A stretch of 62,721 nt of DNA from Deltaproteobacteria bacterium. Its GTDB lineage: Bacteria; Desulfobacterota; Desulfarculia; Adiutricales; Adiutricaceae. The position numbers and the translations under genes were made by a program. Positions 54,616-62,721 of this stretch are shown here, in pieces. Positions within the stretch are counted from its first letter, which is position 1, and every line of letters starts with the position of its first letter. The stretch covers positions 1 to 62,721 of the forward strand of contig JAISWW010000081.1 of the NCBI GenBank assembly GCA_031270705.1, written 5' to 3'. The notes under the pieces are model-generated. The model had not been told where the DNA came from, did not search any database, and saw nothing but the letters and a program-made list of their open reading frames with translations.

Positions 54616-55306
54616 AAAAATCCTAATTTATTAAAGAAACTATTATTGTGGTTCAAAAAAATAGGATTTGAAAAGAACCTTAAAAATAATCAACCGCTAT
54701 GGTTGGCCAGAAAAAGGCCCAGCTTAAAGCGCGACTTAAACAAAAATCTAAATAGCTCTCCAAAACTCGCTCGTTAAGAGACAGTCTCAGCCTAGTGGAC
54801 GAGGTTTTTAGGCCAAGCCAACTTAATGGCTAAAGATCAGATAATAAGGGAATAGGCGAGGAAAAAGAAAGCCAAGGCGTTTAGCGTGACAGCCAAAACC
54901 TAGCCACTCCTCGCGCCTAAGACGATTTTTTATTATAACCTTTTTTACAGGCTCAAGTCAAAAAGTATTTAAATTTTATACAGTTATGTTTCATAGGAAC
55001 ATTAAACCTCTTGGCCCCAGAGACTTGGGCGAAATCCCAAAGGCTTTCTTAATTTGTTTTTAGCTAATTATAGTTGTCTTATTTTAAAAGATAATTTTAA
55101 AATTTTTATTAATTAATATTATATTTATATTTAAGACAAAAAATTTTAATTCACGTTATAGCGCGTAAATAAAAAATTATCTAGATTGGCGCGGGCGAAT
55201 CCGCGACCGGGTAGGTAGCCTGAGCCGCTTTAGAGAGTCCACTAGTTAAAATCTCAAGCGAGTAACCCGAATCTAGAGCCAAGTGGGCTCCGGTCAAACG
55301 AAACGA
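54616..55306. other. Gene-free 691-bp gap between the two repeat-protein genes
   Basis: No ORF. 55070-55190 is extremely AT-rich. A GC-richer stretch at 55190-55310 has no tRNA-like fold that I could draw. It should contain the promoter for the 382-residue protein. Confidence 0.4.
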
Positions 55307-57883
55307 TTACCGCTCTTCTTTATAACCTCTAGCCACATCCTTAACAGTTTGGCCTTTTAAGTCACTTAAGTCCCATTGATTAAAATTTTTGGGCAACCGA
55401 TGATATTTAGCGGCCTCATGAGCCACGCTCCAACCTTCGTTATCGGTTAGGGCCCATTTGACAAAGGCTTTAGGCAATCGCCCACATTTGGCCGCCACAT
55501 GAGCCACGGTTCGACCACTATTGTCGGCCAAATCCCATTGATCAAAGCTTTTAGGCAAACGGCCATTTTTGACGGCCACATGAGCCGCGCTCTGGCCTTT
55601 TTCGTCGACCACGATAGCCCAATCCGCGAAACCCTCAGGCAGGCTTCCAGACTCCGCCGCCGTGTAACCAACCGATTGCCCAGCGATATTCCCCAATTGC
55701 CACTGAGTAAAATTTTTCGGCAATCGACCGTATTTGGCGGCGACATTGGCCACGGACCAGCCTTGTTTATCCACCAAATGCCATAGCTTAAAATTTTTGG
55801 GCAACCAATTGTGTCGAGCGGCCACGTGAGCCACGGTTTGGCCATTATTATCGGCTATTTCCCAGAGATCAAAACCTTGCGGCAACCGACCGCGCTCAGC
55901 CGCCTCGTGAGCCACAGACCAACCATTTTGGTCGGCTAAAGCCCATTGATTAAAATCCCCTGGCAAATCTCCATTCTCCAAAGCGTCTTGAGCGACTAAG
56001 CGACCATCTTTGTTAGCTAGGCCCCATTCCTTAAAACCATCAGGCAAGCGGCCCTCCACCGCGGCCACGTGAGCCACTGTGGTTCCATATTTAGGGCTTA
56101 AATACCATTTTTCAAAATTTTCCGGGAGGTATCCTTGCTCCGCGGCCACATGAGCTACCGTCCGTCCTTCTTTGTCGGCCAATTCCCAGCTTTTAAAATC
56201 ATCCGGCAATTTGCCTAACTCGGCGGCCATATGACCTACTGTCCAACCTTGGGAATCGCCTATATCCCATTGGTTAAAGTCAAAAGGCAAACGTCCTTCC
56301 TTGAGGGCTAAAGTGGCGACCGTCAGGGCTTCTTCATTGCTGAGAACCCTAAAATTAAAGTTAGCGGGCAATCTCCCCCGTCTGGCCGCCTCGCGGGCCA
56401 CGCTCCAACCTCTTTTGTCAGTCACGTTCCAAAGCCTATAGTCATCTGGCGTTCGGCCATAGCCAGCCAAAACGTGGGCTACGGTCCAGCCCTCCTTATT
56501 TATCCAGGCCTTCAAATCAACTCTTTCTGGCCAAGATCCCGATTTTAAAAAGAGGCTTCTGACTGTTTCCCCGCTCCCATTCAATAAATCCCATTTATTA
56601 TAGTTCTCTGGTAGCCAACCATGAATAGCCGCCACATGAGCCACGGTCTGCCACTTATAATCATGAAATGTCCAGCGAGAGAAATTTTCTGGTAGCCAAC
56701 CAAACTCCGCGGCCACGTGGGCCACAGTCCAACCTCTTAAATCAGCCAACAGCCAATGGTCAAAATCTCTGGGCAAATAGCCTTTTTCCGCCGCTATGTG
56801 AGCCACGGTCCAGCCCCAGCTATCAGCCAATTCCCAACGCGTAAAATCTCTCGGCAGATCGCCTCGCTCAGCCACCATATGACCTATGGATCGACCTCGG
56901 ACATCTTTTAAATCCCACCGATCAAAGGTTTTGGGCATTCGTCCGCGCTCAAAGGCGATTTGAGCCACGGTCACGCCCTTACTGTCAACCAAATCCCAAT
57001 AGCCAAAATTTTTGGGCAATCGACCTGTTTTCGCCGCCTCATGGGCGACGCTCCAACCACTATTGTCGGCCAAATTCCAGCTCTTGAAACCCGCCGGCAA
57101 TCGCCCAAACTTAGCCGCCTCGTGGGCTATGGTCCAACCTTCTGAGTTAAGGATAGTCAGAAGATCCACCTTTTGGGGCAATCGACCCGCCTCCAAAGCG
57201 ACGCTGGCCACATATTGACCAGGGCTCAGCTCGAGATCCCAATCATTAAAAGAAGCCGGCAGACGCCCAAATTTGGCCAAAGACTTAACCACTATGAAAA
57301 AATCTTTTTCCGACAAACCCAATTGGTCAATTTTTTCCGGCAAATAACCTCGCTCCGCGGCGACTAAGGCCACAGTCCGTCCATAGATGTCAATTAGGGC
57401 CCAATTATTAAAATTAGCGGGCAATCGATTATGTTCCGCCGCCACGTGAGCCACGGTTCGGCCCCACTCAGCGGCTAAGCCCCACTGGTCAAAGTCATCT
57501 GAAAGCCAGCCAGACTCGGCCGCTAAATGAGCCACCGACAAGCCTATGTTGTTGACCATGTCCCAGAGATGGAAATTTTCTGGGAGCCGACCATATTCCG
57601 CCGCCGCGTGAGCCACGGTGTAGTCACTCTGATTGGCTAGAGCCCACTGATCAAAATCCTCTGGCAGTCCGCCAAACTCCGCCGCCAGATGAGCCACGCT
57701 ACGGCCTTTCTCGTCAGCTAGGGCCCATTCCTTAAAACCTTTGGGCAAAAGAACCCGTTTAGCCAGCGCGTGAGCCACGGTTCGGCCATTGGCAGAGGCC
57801 AAACTCCATTGATTGAAATTAATCGGAGCCTTATTGTACCGTTTAATAAATTCCAGCGCCGACTCAAAGGTATATTCTGCCAT
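55307..57883 (-). CDS. 27-residue repeat protein, about 31 units (ankyrin-like), 858 aa
   Basis: Built almost wholly from the same 27-residue unit as the 382-residue protein. I count about 31 units from residue ~22 to the end, the last one ending TVKDVARGYKEER as a cap. Most units keep W at position 4, G at 11, TVAH at 13-16 and LP at 24-25. Units 7, 8, 16, 17 and 19 are the most diverged. I chose the ATG at 57883 (MAEYTFESALEFIKRYNK), whose leader looks like the leader of the smaller protein; an in-frame start at 57904 adds seven residues. Cytosolic as far as can be seen; probably a binding scaffold, possibly an effector (inference). Confidence 0.85.
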   Translation of the reverse strand: MAEYTFESALEFIKRYNKAPINFNQWSLASANGRTVAHALAKRVLLPKGFKEWALADEKGRSVAHLAAEFGGLPEDFDQWALANQSDYTVAHAAAEYGRLPENFHLWDMVNNIGLSVAHLAAESGWLSDDFDQWGLAAEWGRTVAHVAAEHNRLPANFNNWALIDIYGRTVALVAAERGYLPEKIDQLGLSEKDFFIVVKSLAKFGRLPASFNDWDLELSPGQYVASVALEAGRLPQKVDLLTILNSEGWTIAHEAAKFGRLPAGFKSWNLADNSGWSVAHEAAKTGRLPKNFGYWDLVDSKGVTVAQIAFERGRMPKTFDRWDLKDVRGRSIGHMVAERGDLPRDFTRWELADSWGWTVAHIAAEKGYLPRDFDHWLLADLRGWTVAHVAAEFGWLPENFSRWTFHDYKWQTVAHVAAIHGWLPENYNKWDLLNGSGETVRSLFLKSGSWPERVDLKAWINKEGWTVAHVLAGYGRTPDDYRLWNVTDKRGWSVAREAARRGRLPANFNFRVLSNEEALTVATLALKEGRLPFDFNQWDIGDSQGWTVGHMAAELGKLPDDFKSWELADKEGRTVAHVAAEQGYLPENFEKWYLSPKYGTTVAHVAAVEGRLPDGFKEWGLANKDGRLVAQDALENGDLPGDFNQWALADQNGWSVAHEAAERGRLPQGFDLWEIADNNGQTVAHVAARHNWLPKNFKLWHLVDKQGWSVANVAAKYGRLPKNFTQWQLGNIAGQSVGYTAAESGSLPEGFADWAIVVDEKGQSAAHVAVKNGRLPKSFDQWDLADNSGRTVAHVAAKCGRLPKAFVKWALTDNEGWSVAHEAAKYHRLPKNFNQWDLSDLKGQTVKDVARGYKEER

Positions 57884-58626
57884 AAAAACACCCACCAAGC
57901 TCACAAAACTAAGGCCAAACCAGACATAGATTCTGGTCGTTTAAAACTAGAACTTTTAAATTATAAATATTTATATATTAATAGCATGGCAAATATCTAA
58001 TTTTTTGACAAATATTAGTTATTTTTTCAATAAGGCAAATCAGAGCGCCATTATATTTTTCGGCGGGTTCCGGGCTTATTTCCTACGGGTTTAATTATAC
58101 AATAACATAACTTAAACTTTAAGGCTGTTACGTTATGTTTTGTTGTTCCGTGTTTTAGCCGTTCCAAAATTTTAGTGATTTCAAGGACTTAGAGCCAAAG
58201 CTAGGCGGAAAAAAATTTAAAAAACAACTTACTTTTTTGACAATTTCGGGAAAAATTTCGCGGCGGGCCGGACGGATTGTGTTTTATGGCTCCCGCGTGG
58301 CGCGAGTAGCGTTTGATGTAGGAGGATGATCGACTCGCCAGAAAAGAGCGAACCCTAATTTTTAGCGGATAAAGAAGTTTAAAATTGATCACTAATAGCT
58401 AAATAAGATCGCGGATCTAATATTTAAAAATGGCTAGAGCTCACGGCTCGCGTTTTAAGGAGAGTTGATGAGGGTAATTGACGGAAAATTATTTTAGCCG
58501 CGACCTTAGGGAGATTTTAGGCGAGATGTTAGATGTCTCTCTTAAAACTCCAAAACGCTATGGCTTAAGGTAGCTTGCTCAATAAAACCTTGCTCAATAA
58601 AACAATGATAAGGCCCTCCCTAGCCC
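57884..58626. other. Gene-free 743-bp gap
   Basis: AT-rich around 57950-58170. A 63-codon frame at 58201-58392 on the minus strand has no ribosome site or recognisable product and is not called. A tandem duplication lies at 58574-58603. GC-rich short inverted words occur near 58260-58330. Confidence 0.4.
58574..58603. repeat. 15-bp tandem duplication
   Basis: CTTGCTCAATAAAAC occurs twice with no gap, shortly after the stop of the ABC ATPase gene. Confidence 0.9.
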
Positions 58627-59400
58627 TTAATCTTCAGAAAACATGGTCACCAAAGCTAGGGATTTATGCCCACGCCGCTCAAACTCCACGAGCTTTACTT
58701 CCGTCCCGTAGATCTTGGTAAGGTTTTCCTCGGTCAGAACCTCCCGAACCCCGCCCGATATCGCTAGCCCATTGGGGGTCATAATGAGGACATCGTCGGC
58801 CACCGCCAAAGCCTGTTGGGGCATATGGGTGGTAAAGATAACCGTTAAGCCATCGTCCCGGCTCAGGCTCCGGATTCGTTTGATTAAAAGAGCTTGGTTG
58901 CCCAGATCCAGAGCCGAGGTTGGCTCGTCTAAAATGAGAATCTTGGCCTCGGAAACCAGAGCCCTAGCCAGGATGACCAATTGTCTTTGACCGCCAGAAA
59001 GCTCGGTATAGGGCCGATGAGCCAGATGGATAATCCCTAACTTCTCCAGAGCCTCAAAAGCCAGACGCTCGTCTAACTTGGAGGGCCGCGAAAAAAGGCC
59101 AATCCGCCGAGCTCGACCCATTAAGACCATGTCCAAGGAGCTAAAACTAAAGATGGCCTGGAAAATTTGAGGCACAAAGGCGGCGAGCTCCCGTCTCTCC
59201 AAAGAGCCAAGCTTGGGCTTCAATAAACCCAGCATAATCCTTAAAAGCGTCGTCTTGCCGCAACCGTTTAAGCCCAAAACCGCGTGAACCCGGCCTCTAG
59301 CGAAACTAAAATTAAGGCCTTGGAAAATCCACGCGCCGGGTTGGTAATAAAAAGCCAAATCCCGCCCCGCGACGGCTATTTCATCAGCGCTCTTAGTCAT
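58627..59400 (-). CDS. Iron-siderophore/cobalamin-type ABC transporter ATPase
   Basis: A 257-residue FecE/BtuD-type ATPase. Walker A GLNGCGKTT at about 43-51, signature LSGGQRQLV near 138, Walker B ILILDEPTSALD, and the switch His in FTTHMPQQAL. It is the last gene of the receptor-binding protein-permease-ATPase set, 90 bp after the permease. Energises uptake across the inner membrane of a ligand delivered by the TonB-dependent receptor. Confidence 0.94.
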   Translation of the reverse strand: MTKSADEIAVAGRDLAFYYQPGAWIFQGLNFSFARGRVHAVLGLNGCGKTTLLRIMLGLLKPKLGSLERRELAAFVPQIFQAIFSFSSLDMVLMGRARRIGLFSRPSKLDERLAFEALEKLGIIHLAHRPYTELSGGQRQLVILARALVSEAKILILDEPTSALDLGNQALLIKRIRSLSRDDGLTVIFTTHMPQQALAVADDVLIMTPNGLAISGGVREVLTEENLTKIYGTEVKLVEFERRGHKSLALVTMFSED

Positions 59401-59490
59401 TTAGCTACCCCTATTAAATGTAAAATCACTCGCTCTCCGCCCCGATCATGGCCAAAAGACTTTATTCGCGACCCAGAAAGCCCTGTTTTA

Positions 59491-60561
59491 TCAGTCATTA
59501 GTCCAGCCTCGCCCTCTAAGCTTAACAAAGAAGAAAGCGAAGACAGGCGTTCCTATGATTGAGGTCATAAGGCCAATGGGAATCTCAAAGGCCGTTAGGG
59601 ATCTAGCCAGATCGTCCATGGCCAAAAGATATAGGCCACCCAAAAGAGCCGAAACCGGCAATAGCCGAGCGTGATCTGGGCCAACCAGCATTCGGCCAAG
59701 GTGCGGTATGACTAAGCCCACCCAGCTGACTCCGCCGCTAACCGCCACCTGCGCGGCCACAAACAAGGCCACTAAAACCACCACGGCCCAGCGCAAAAGC
59801 TCGACCCGAAGGCCCAAAGCGGCGGCGTCCGAGTCCCCCAAAGATAAAATGTTCAGCCGCCAAGCCAAACCAATGAGCGGTAAGCCGGTAATAAGCGTTA
59901 TGGCCGCCAAAAAAACCACGCTTTCTCGGGTCGCGGTGGCGAAACTGCCCATCAGCCAATACACTAAGCCTGGCAATCGGGTTTCAGGGTCAGCCAAATA
60001 AGTTATGGCCCCAGTTAGCGCCCCAAATAAGCCGCCCACCACAACGCCCGCTAAAACTAAGCCCAGAGAGCTTCTTTGTCTAGCGAGCTTAGACAAAACG
60101 AAAGCCAATACCAGAGCCCCACAGCCAAAGGTGAAAGAAAACGGAATTAGGCCAGCTCCGCCAGAAAATCCCAATGACAAAGCCAAAACCCCGCCAAATG
60201 AGGCGCCCGAGGAAACTCCTAGAATCTCGGGCCCCACCAAGGGATTTCTAAAAACGCCTTGCATGGCCGCCCCAGCTAGAGCTAGGCCCATGCCCGACAA
60301 AACCACCAAGAGAGCCCTAGGGAGCCTTAGAGTTTTTATGACTATAGCGTCATTTAAGGCGACCTCTCCCTCGTCGCCTATCAAAGTTTCCACGGCTTGG
60401 CCAGCGGAAAGGTCATAGCGACCAATCAAGAGGCTTAGGATAATGGCCACCATTAAAAGAACCGCCAGAACCGGTATAAGCCACTGTCTCTTAGAGCTTT
60501 GAGGATAGCTTGCGGGCTTCGCGTAAGTCTTTCCAGCTTCCAGACTCTCAGATTCCCCCAT
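59491..60561 (-). CDS. FecCD-family ABC transporter permease
   Basis: A 356-residue permease with about ten helices. FecCD motifs: GMGLALAGAAMQGVFRNPLVGPEILGVSSGASFGG, GGVSWVGLVIPHLGRMLVGPDH and the C-terminal IPIGLMTSIIGTPVFAFFF. A ~25-residue polar N-terminus precedes the first helix. The start lies inside the end of the binding-protein gene (14-base overlap). The family imports iron complexes, haem, cobalamin or molybdate; sequence alone does not decide. Confidence 0.94.
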   Translation of the reverse strand: MGESESLEAGKTYAKPASYPQSSKRQWLIPVLAVLLMVAIILSLLIGRYDLSAGQAVETLIGDEGEVALNDAIVIKTLRLPRALLVVLSGMGLALAGAAMQGVFRNPLVGPEILGVSSGASFGGVLALSLGFSGGAGLIPFSFTFGCGALVLAFVLSKLARQRSSLGLVLAGVVVGGLFGALTGAITYLADPETRLPGLVYWLMGSFATATRESVVFLAAITLITGLPLIGLAWRLNILSLGDSDAAALGLRVELLRWAVVVLVALFVAAQVAVSGGVSWVGLVIPHLGRMLVGPDHARLLPVSALLGGLYLLAMDDLARSLTAFEIPIGLMTSIIGTPVFAFFFVKLRGRGWTND

Positions 60562-61711
60562 CAGAAGATTCCTTTCCGGCGAACCGGTCGTAATAGGCTG
60601 AGCTTAAGTTCTCTTCCAGCCTCAGCCAAATGTTTATCTCATCCTCGCTCATTTCGTAGCCATATACCTCACGATATGTTTGGCGAACCGCGGAGCGAAG
60701 ATCCAAAGCGCTTGGCACCTCGGGATGAAGCGTCAATCGCAACCAAAGAACAGCCAAAGCGGCTTCGACCGGGCCCTCTAGCCTTGAGCCGCCTAAAGGC
60801 ATATGGTAAACCCGTCTGTCTCTCACGGCTTTAAGGCCTCTTAATCGCGGATCGTCAAGTATGGTTTTGGTTTCCAAATTCGTTTGATCGAGAATATAAG
60901 GATTTAAGTAAATAACGTCAGGATCAAGAATCAAAAGGTTCTCAATGTTAAGTTGGCCGTTAGCCGAGCCAAAACCGTCAGCCGCGTTCTGTCCACAAAC
61001 TTTTTTCATATTATCCATAAACCAGCGTTGGCTGGGCGGCCCCCACAAAGTTAATCCCGTTGTGCCAATGACCACGGCTTTGACTGGCGCGCGACAATCG
61101 CCCAAATCCTCAATGACCTTGCCTCTCTCTCTTTCGAAACGCGCCCATAGCCAGTTAACGCGCTCTTTCCGCCCGGTTAAGTCAGCCAGAGTATTAAAGA
61201 TCTTGGTCTTGTCGCCCCCATCGGCGGTGGTCTTAACCAGCCCTTGAAAATTAATCAGTTCCAAGCCTTTAGACATGTAATCCCAGACTATAGCCACGTC
61301 AGGCGAACTCTGTAAAATCTCCTCGACGCTAATGGGAGCTGGCCCCGTAAAGTCGGTGAAAGCCAAGGACTTTTTCTTAAGGTTGGGAAAGGCGCTACCT
61401 AAAAAGGAGCTATTAAACTCCCGAACCATATAAGGCGGAATTTTCACTACTGGCTTATCATCTAAGTTAACGGAAAGATAATGCCACAAAATTGGGGTCA
61501 AGATAAAAACACTCTGGGCTGGCCCATCCAAAGTTATGGTTCCGCCCTTCATGTCGGTTACCGTTATCCCGTTGGCCCGGATGGCCGTCTTTTGCTTGGG
61601 TGGAGGCTTAAAGCACAGCAACAAGGCGGCCAAGCAGATAAGGACAAGGGGCCAAGAGATCAGAAGGCCAGATATTTTACTATTCATTATGGTCATGGGT
61701 CGCCAAGCCAA
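60548..61711 (-). CDS. FecB/BtuF-like periplasmic binding protein
   Basis: A 387-residue protein with a hydrophobic signal or anchor segment (about 14-32; no lipobox seen beyond a Cys within the helix). The mature part has the helical-backbone binding fold: ITVTDMKGGTITLDGPAQSV at the start, SPDVAIVWDY, ENLLILDPDVIYLNPYIL and VRDRRVYHMPLGG. It is upstream of and overlaps the permease gene. Met1, Met6 and Met9 are all possible starts. Confidence 0.88.
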   Translation of the reverse strand: MAWRPMTIMNSKISGLLISWPLVLICLAALLLCFKPPPKQKTAIRANGITVTDMKGGTITLDGPAQSVFILTPILWHYLSVNLDDKPVVKIPPYMVREFNSSFLGSAFPNLKKKSLAFTDFTGPAPISVEEILQSSPDVAIVWDYMSKGLELINFQGLVKTTADGGDKTKIFNTLADLTGRKERVNWLWARFERERGKVIEDLGDCRAPVKAVVIGTTGLTLWGPPSQRWFMDNMKKVCGQNAADGFGSANGQLNIENLLILDPDVIYLNPYILDQTNLETKTILDDPRLRGLKAVRDRRVYHMPLGGSRLEGPVEAALAVLWLRLTLHPEVPSALDLRSAVRQTYREVYGYEMSEDEINIWLRLEENLSSAYYDRFAGKESSDGGI

Positions 61712-61768
61712 AAATATTATGTCATCAGCAAAATATATCGTAAATAGGATTTAGCTTAAAGGCGAATA

Positions 61769-61801
61769 AAGTCTGGAGGCGCTCGCGAGCGCCTCCGACT
61801 T
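61769..61801. terminator. Long perfect palindrome after the TonB receptor gene
   Basis: GGAGGCGCTCG followed at once by its complement CGAGCGCCTCC (61775-61796), extended by AAGTC/GACTT with one bulged T. About 16 pairs in all. The T-run on the minus strand is poor (ACTTTATT), so it is either a weak terminator or a structure that protects the upstream transcript or lowers readthrough to the binding-protein gene. Confidence 0.6.
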
Positions 61802-61844
61802 CGCTTCTTAAAAAATAGCCAAAGCCCTGGTTAAAAGTTAATTG

Positions 61845-62721
61845 TTAAAAGTTAAACTCGCCGATAAATGAATAGCTCCTGGGTTGCCCGATAACCAAGT
61901 GCGAACCCGTGCCTCCATACCAATAGGCTTTATTGGCGATATTTTGAACATTAAACCGGAAAGCCATGTCGTAGCCAAAGAGCTCGACAGCGTATCGAAA
62001 GCCTAAATCGACAATGGTGTGACTTGGTATGGATAAATTGTTGCTCGGATTGGTAAAGACTTTGCCATAGTGATTAACCGAGCCGGTCAGAGTAAACCCA
62101 TCAAGGAATGGCAAATCATACTCCAGATAAAGTTTAGCGGTAAACTTTGGAGCGTCGGGCAATTCTTTGCCAACGTTAAGGCGGGCCTTACGAATTTTGG
62201 TTCGACTAAAAGTCATCCCTCCATAAATGTTCAGCGCGTCGAAGACTCGGCCTTGGGCGGCCAGCTCTAGGCCAGTATGACGGGTCTGCCCATCTTGAAC
62301 TAAAAAACTATCCGCGGTACTGTAAGTCGCCGCCCGATCAATCTGATAAAGAGCCATGGTCAGGAACATCTCGCCAAGCTCCGCCTTGGCCCCAACCTCA
62401 TATTGCTTACTGATCGTGGGCTCCAAAAGATCGCCCGCGTTTTTGTAACTTGTCCCCACAGGGGCCACGTTATCCACAGACTCAATATAAGAGGCGTAAG
62501 TCGTGATCCAGGGTTGGGGCTTAAAGGTAATAGCGATGGATGGGGTAATCTCGTTATGTTTGTAATCCCCAGTCTTTCGGCCATTAGCGTTCCAACTTTT
62601 GCCCTTGTAAGTGGTAAAGTTAAGTCCTCCTAAAAATCCCCATTGATCATTTATTTTAATATTATCAGAAAATATAATATTATAATTAGTTATTTCAGAT
62701 GATTTAAATTTTGGGCCTAAT
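61845..62721 (-). CDS. TonB-dependent outer-membrane receptor, C-terminal part (5' end outside window)
   Basis: The last 292 codons of a TonB-dependent receptor; the frame is open to the window edge. It consists of alternating amphipathic beta strands and loops, with typical segments TISKQYEVGAKAEL, MALYQIDRAA, GLELAAQGRVFDALNIYGG, DAPKFTAKLYLEYDLP and FNVQNIANKAYWYG, and it ends in Phe (SFIGEFNF), the signal for barrel assembly. It is upstream of the binding protein, permease and ATPase, forming one uptake locus for a siderophore, haem or corrinoid-like ligand. Confidence 0.92.
   Translation of the reverse strand, partial: LGPKFKSSEITNYNIIFSDNIKINDQWGFLGGLNFTTYKGKSWNANGRKTGDYKHNEITPSIAITFKPQPWITTYASYIESVDNVAPVGTSYKNAGDLLEPTISKQYEVGAKAELGEMFLTMALYQIDRAATYSTADSFLVQDGQTRHTGLELAAQGRVFDALNIYGGMTFSRTKIRKARLNVGKELPDAPKFTAKLYLEYDLPFLDGFTLTGSVNHYGKVFTNPSNNLSIPSHTIVDLGFRYAVELFGYDMAFRFNVQNIANKAYWYGGTGSHLVIGQPRSYSFIGEFNF

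Noticed and set aside
55190-55310. tRNA gene in the GC-richer part of the gap
   Set aside because: No acceptor stem, anticodon arm and T-arm could be paired together and no GTTCRANYC-type loop is present.
53467-57883. Calling the two repeat proteins ordinary ankyrin proteins
   Set aside because: The unit is 27 residues, not 33, and has its own conserved W and LP positions; only the G-TVAH-AA part resembles ankyrin, so they are called ankyrin-like.
58201-58392. 63-codon minus-strand ORF
   Set aside because: No ribosome site, no recognisable product, unusual residue mix and an AT-rich setting; treated as chance.

Overview
Organism. The window reads like a chromosome of a Gram-negative, motile, probably anaerobic bacterium of the Desulfobacterota (former Deltaproteobacteria). 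The basis is gene content only: a lipid A cluster that uses LpxI, the order yicC-remA-gmk next to a DUF4416 gene, an FmdE-like protein beside a DUF364 protein, a fused TRAP permease with a TAXI binding protein, and cyclic-di-GMP genes. No rRNA or other phylogenetic marker is present, so the lineage is an inference. Genes use TTG GCC and related GGCC words very heavily; gaps are AT-rich.

Layout. 1-7.2 kb: the 5' part of an RND/MMPL exporter, a DUF364-fmdE pair, prepilin peptidase, cheY and small secreted or unknown proteins. 7.2-16.2 kb: envelope operon skp-lpxD-fabZ-lpxA-lpxI-lpxB-msbA followed by an RNase II-like gene. 16.4-19.6 kb: DUF4416, yicC, remA, gmk and an rRNA methyltransferase. 19.7-28 kb (minus strand): a tandem family of four double-AAA+ ATPase genes, three intact and the promoter-proximal one broken, behind a good sigma-70 promoter. 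28-29.4 kb: a gene-free stretch holding two 371-bp direct repeats, each with promoter-like and terminator-like elements. 29.4-33.4 kb: PilZ-GGDEF pair, dtd, and the flagellar rod genes flgB-flgC-fliE behind a sigma-54-like site. 33.5-38.6 kb: an orphan ABC binding protein and ruvX-mltG-lptF-lptG. 38.6-42.0 kb: a 3.4-kb gene-free region with a strong candidate small RNA (promoter, 12-bp stem, terminator) and degenerate tandem repeats of about 420-474 bp. 42.0-46.8 kb: a Bax-inhibitor-1 family protein, a small membrane protein, and a two-gene operon of a HEAT-like protein and an HD-GYP protein. 46.8-52.3 kb: TRAP/TAXI transporter, an iron-sulfur-flavoprotein-like reductase and a DegT-type aminotransferase. 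52.4-57.9 kb: a foreign-looking GIY-YIG/DUF4357 gene and two giant repeat proteins built from a 27-residue ankyrin-like unit. 58.6-62.7 kb: a TonB-dependent receptor with its periplasmic-binding-protein-dependent ABC importer.

How it fits together. The ordinary part is envelope building (lipid A synthesis and flipping, LptFG export, MltG), motility and cyclic-di-GMP signalling, and nutrient uptake. The unusual part is a theme of tandem duplication at several scales: ATPase paralogues, 27-residue protein repeats, 371-bp and ~470-bp non-coding repeats, and several 12-29 bp duplications. The candidates for something undescribed are the AAA+ array with its degenerate first ATPase domain, the 27-residue repeat proteins, and the non-coding repeat regions with predicted small RNAs. 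Everything here comes from reading the sequence; no database search was run.
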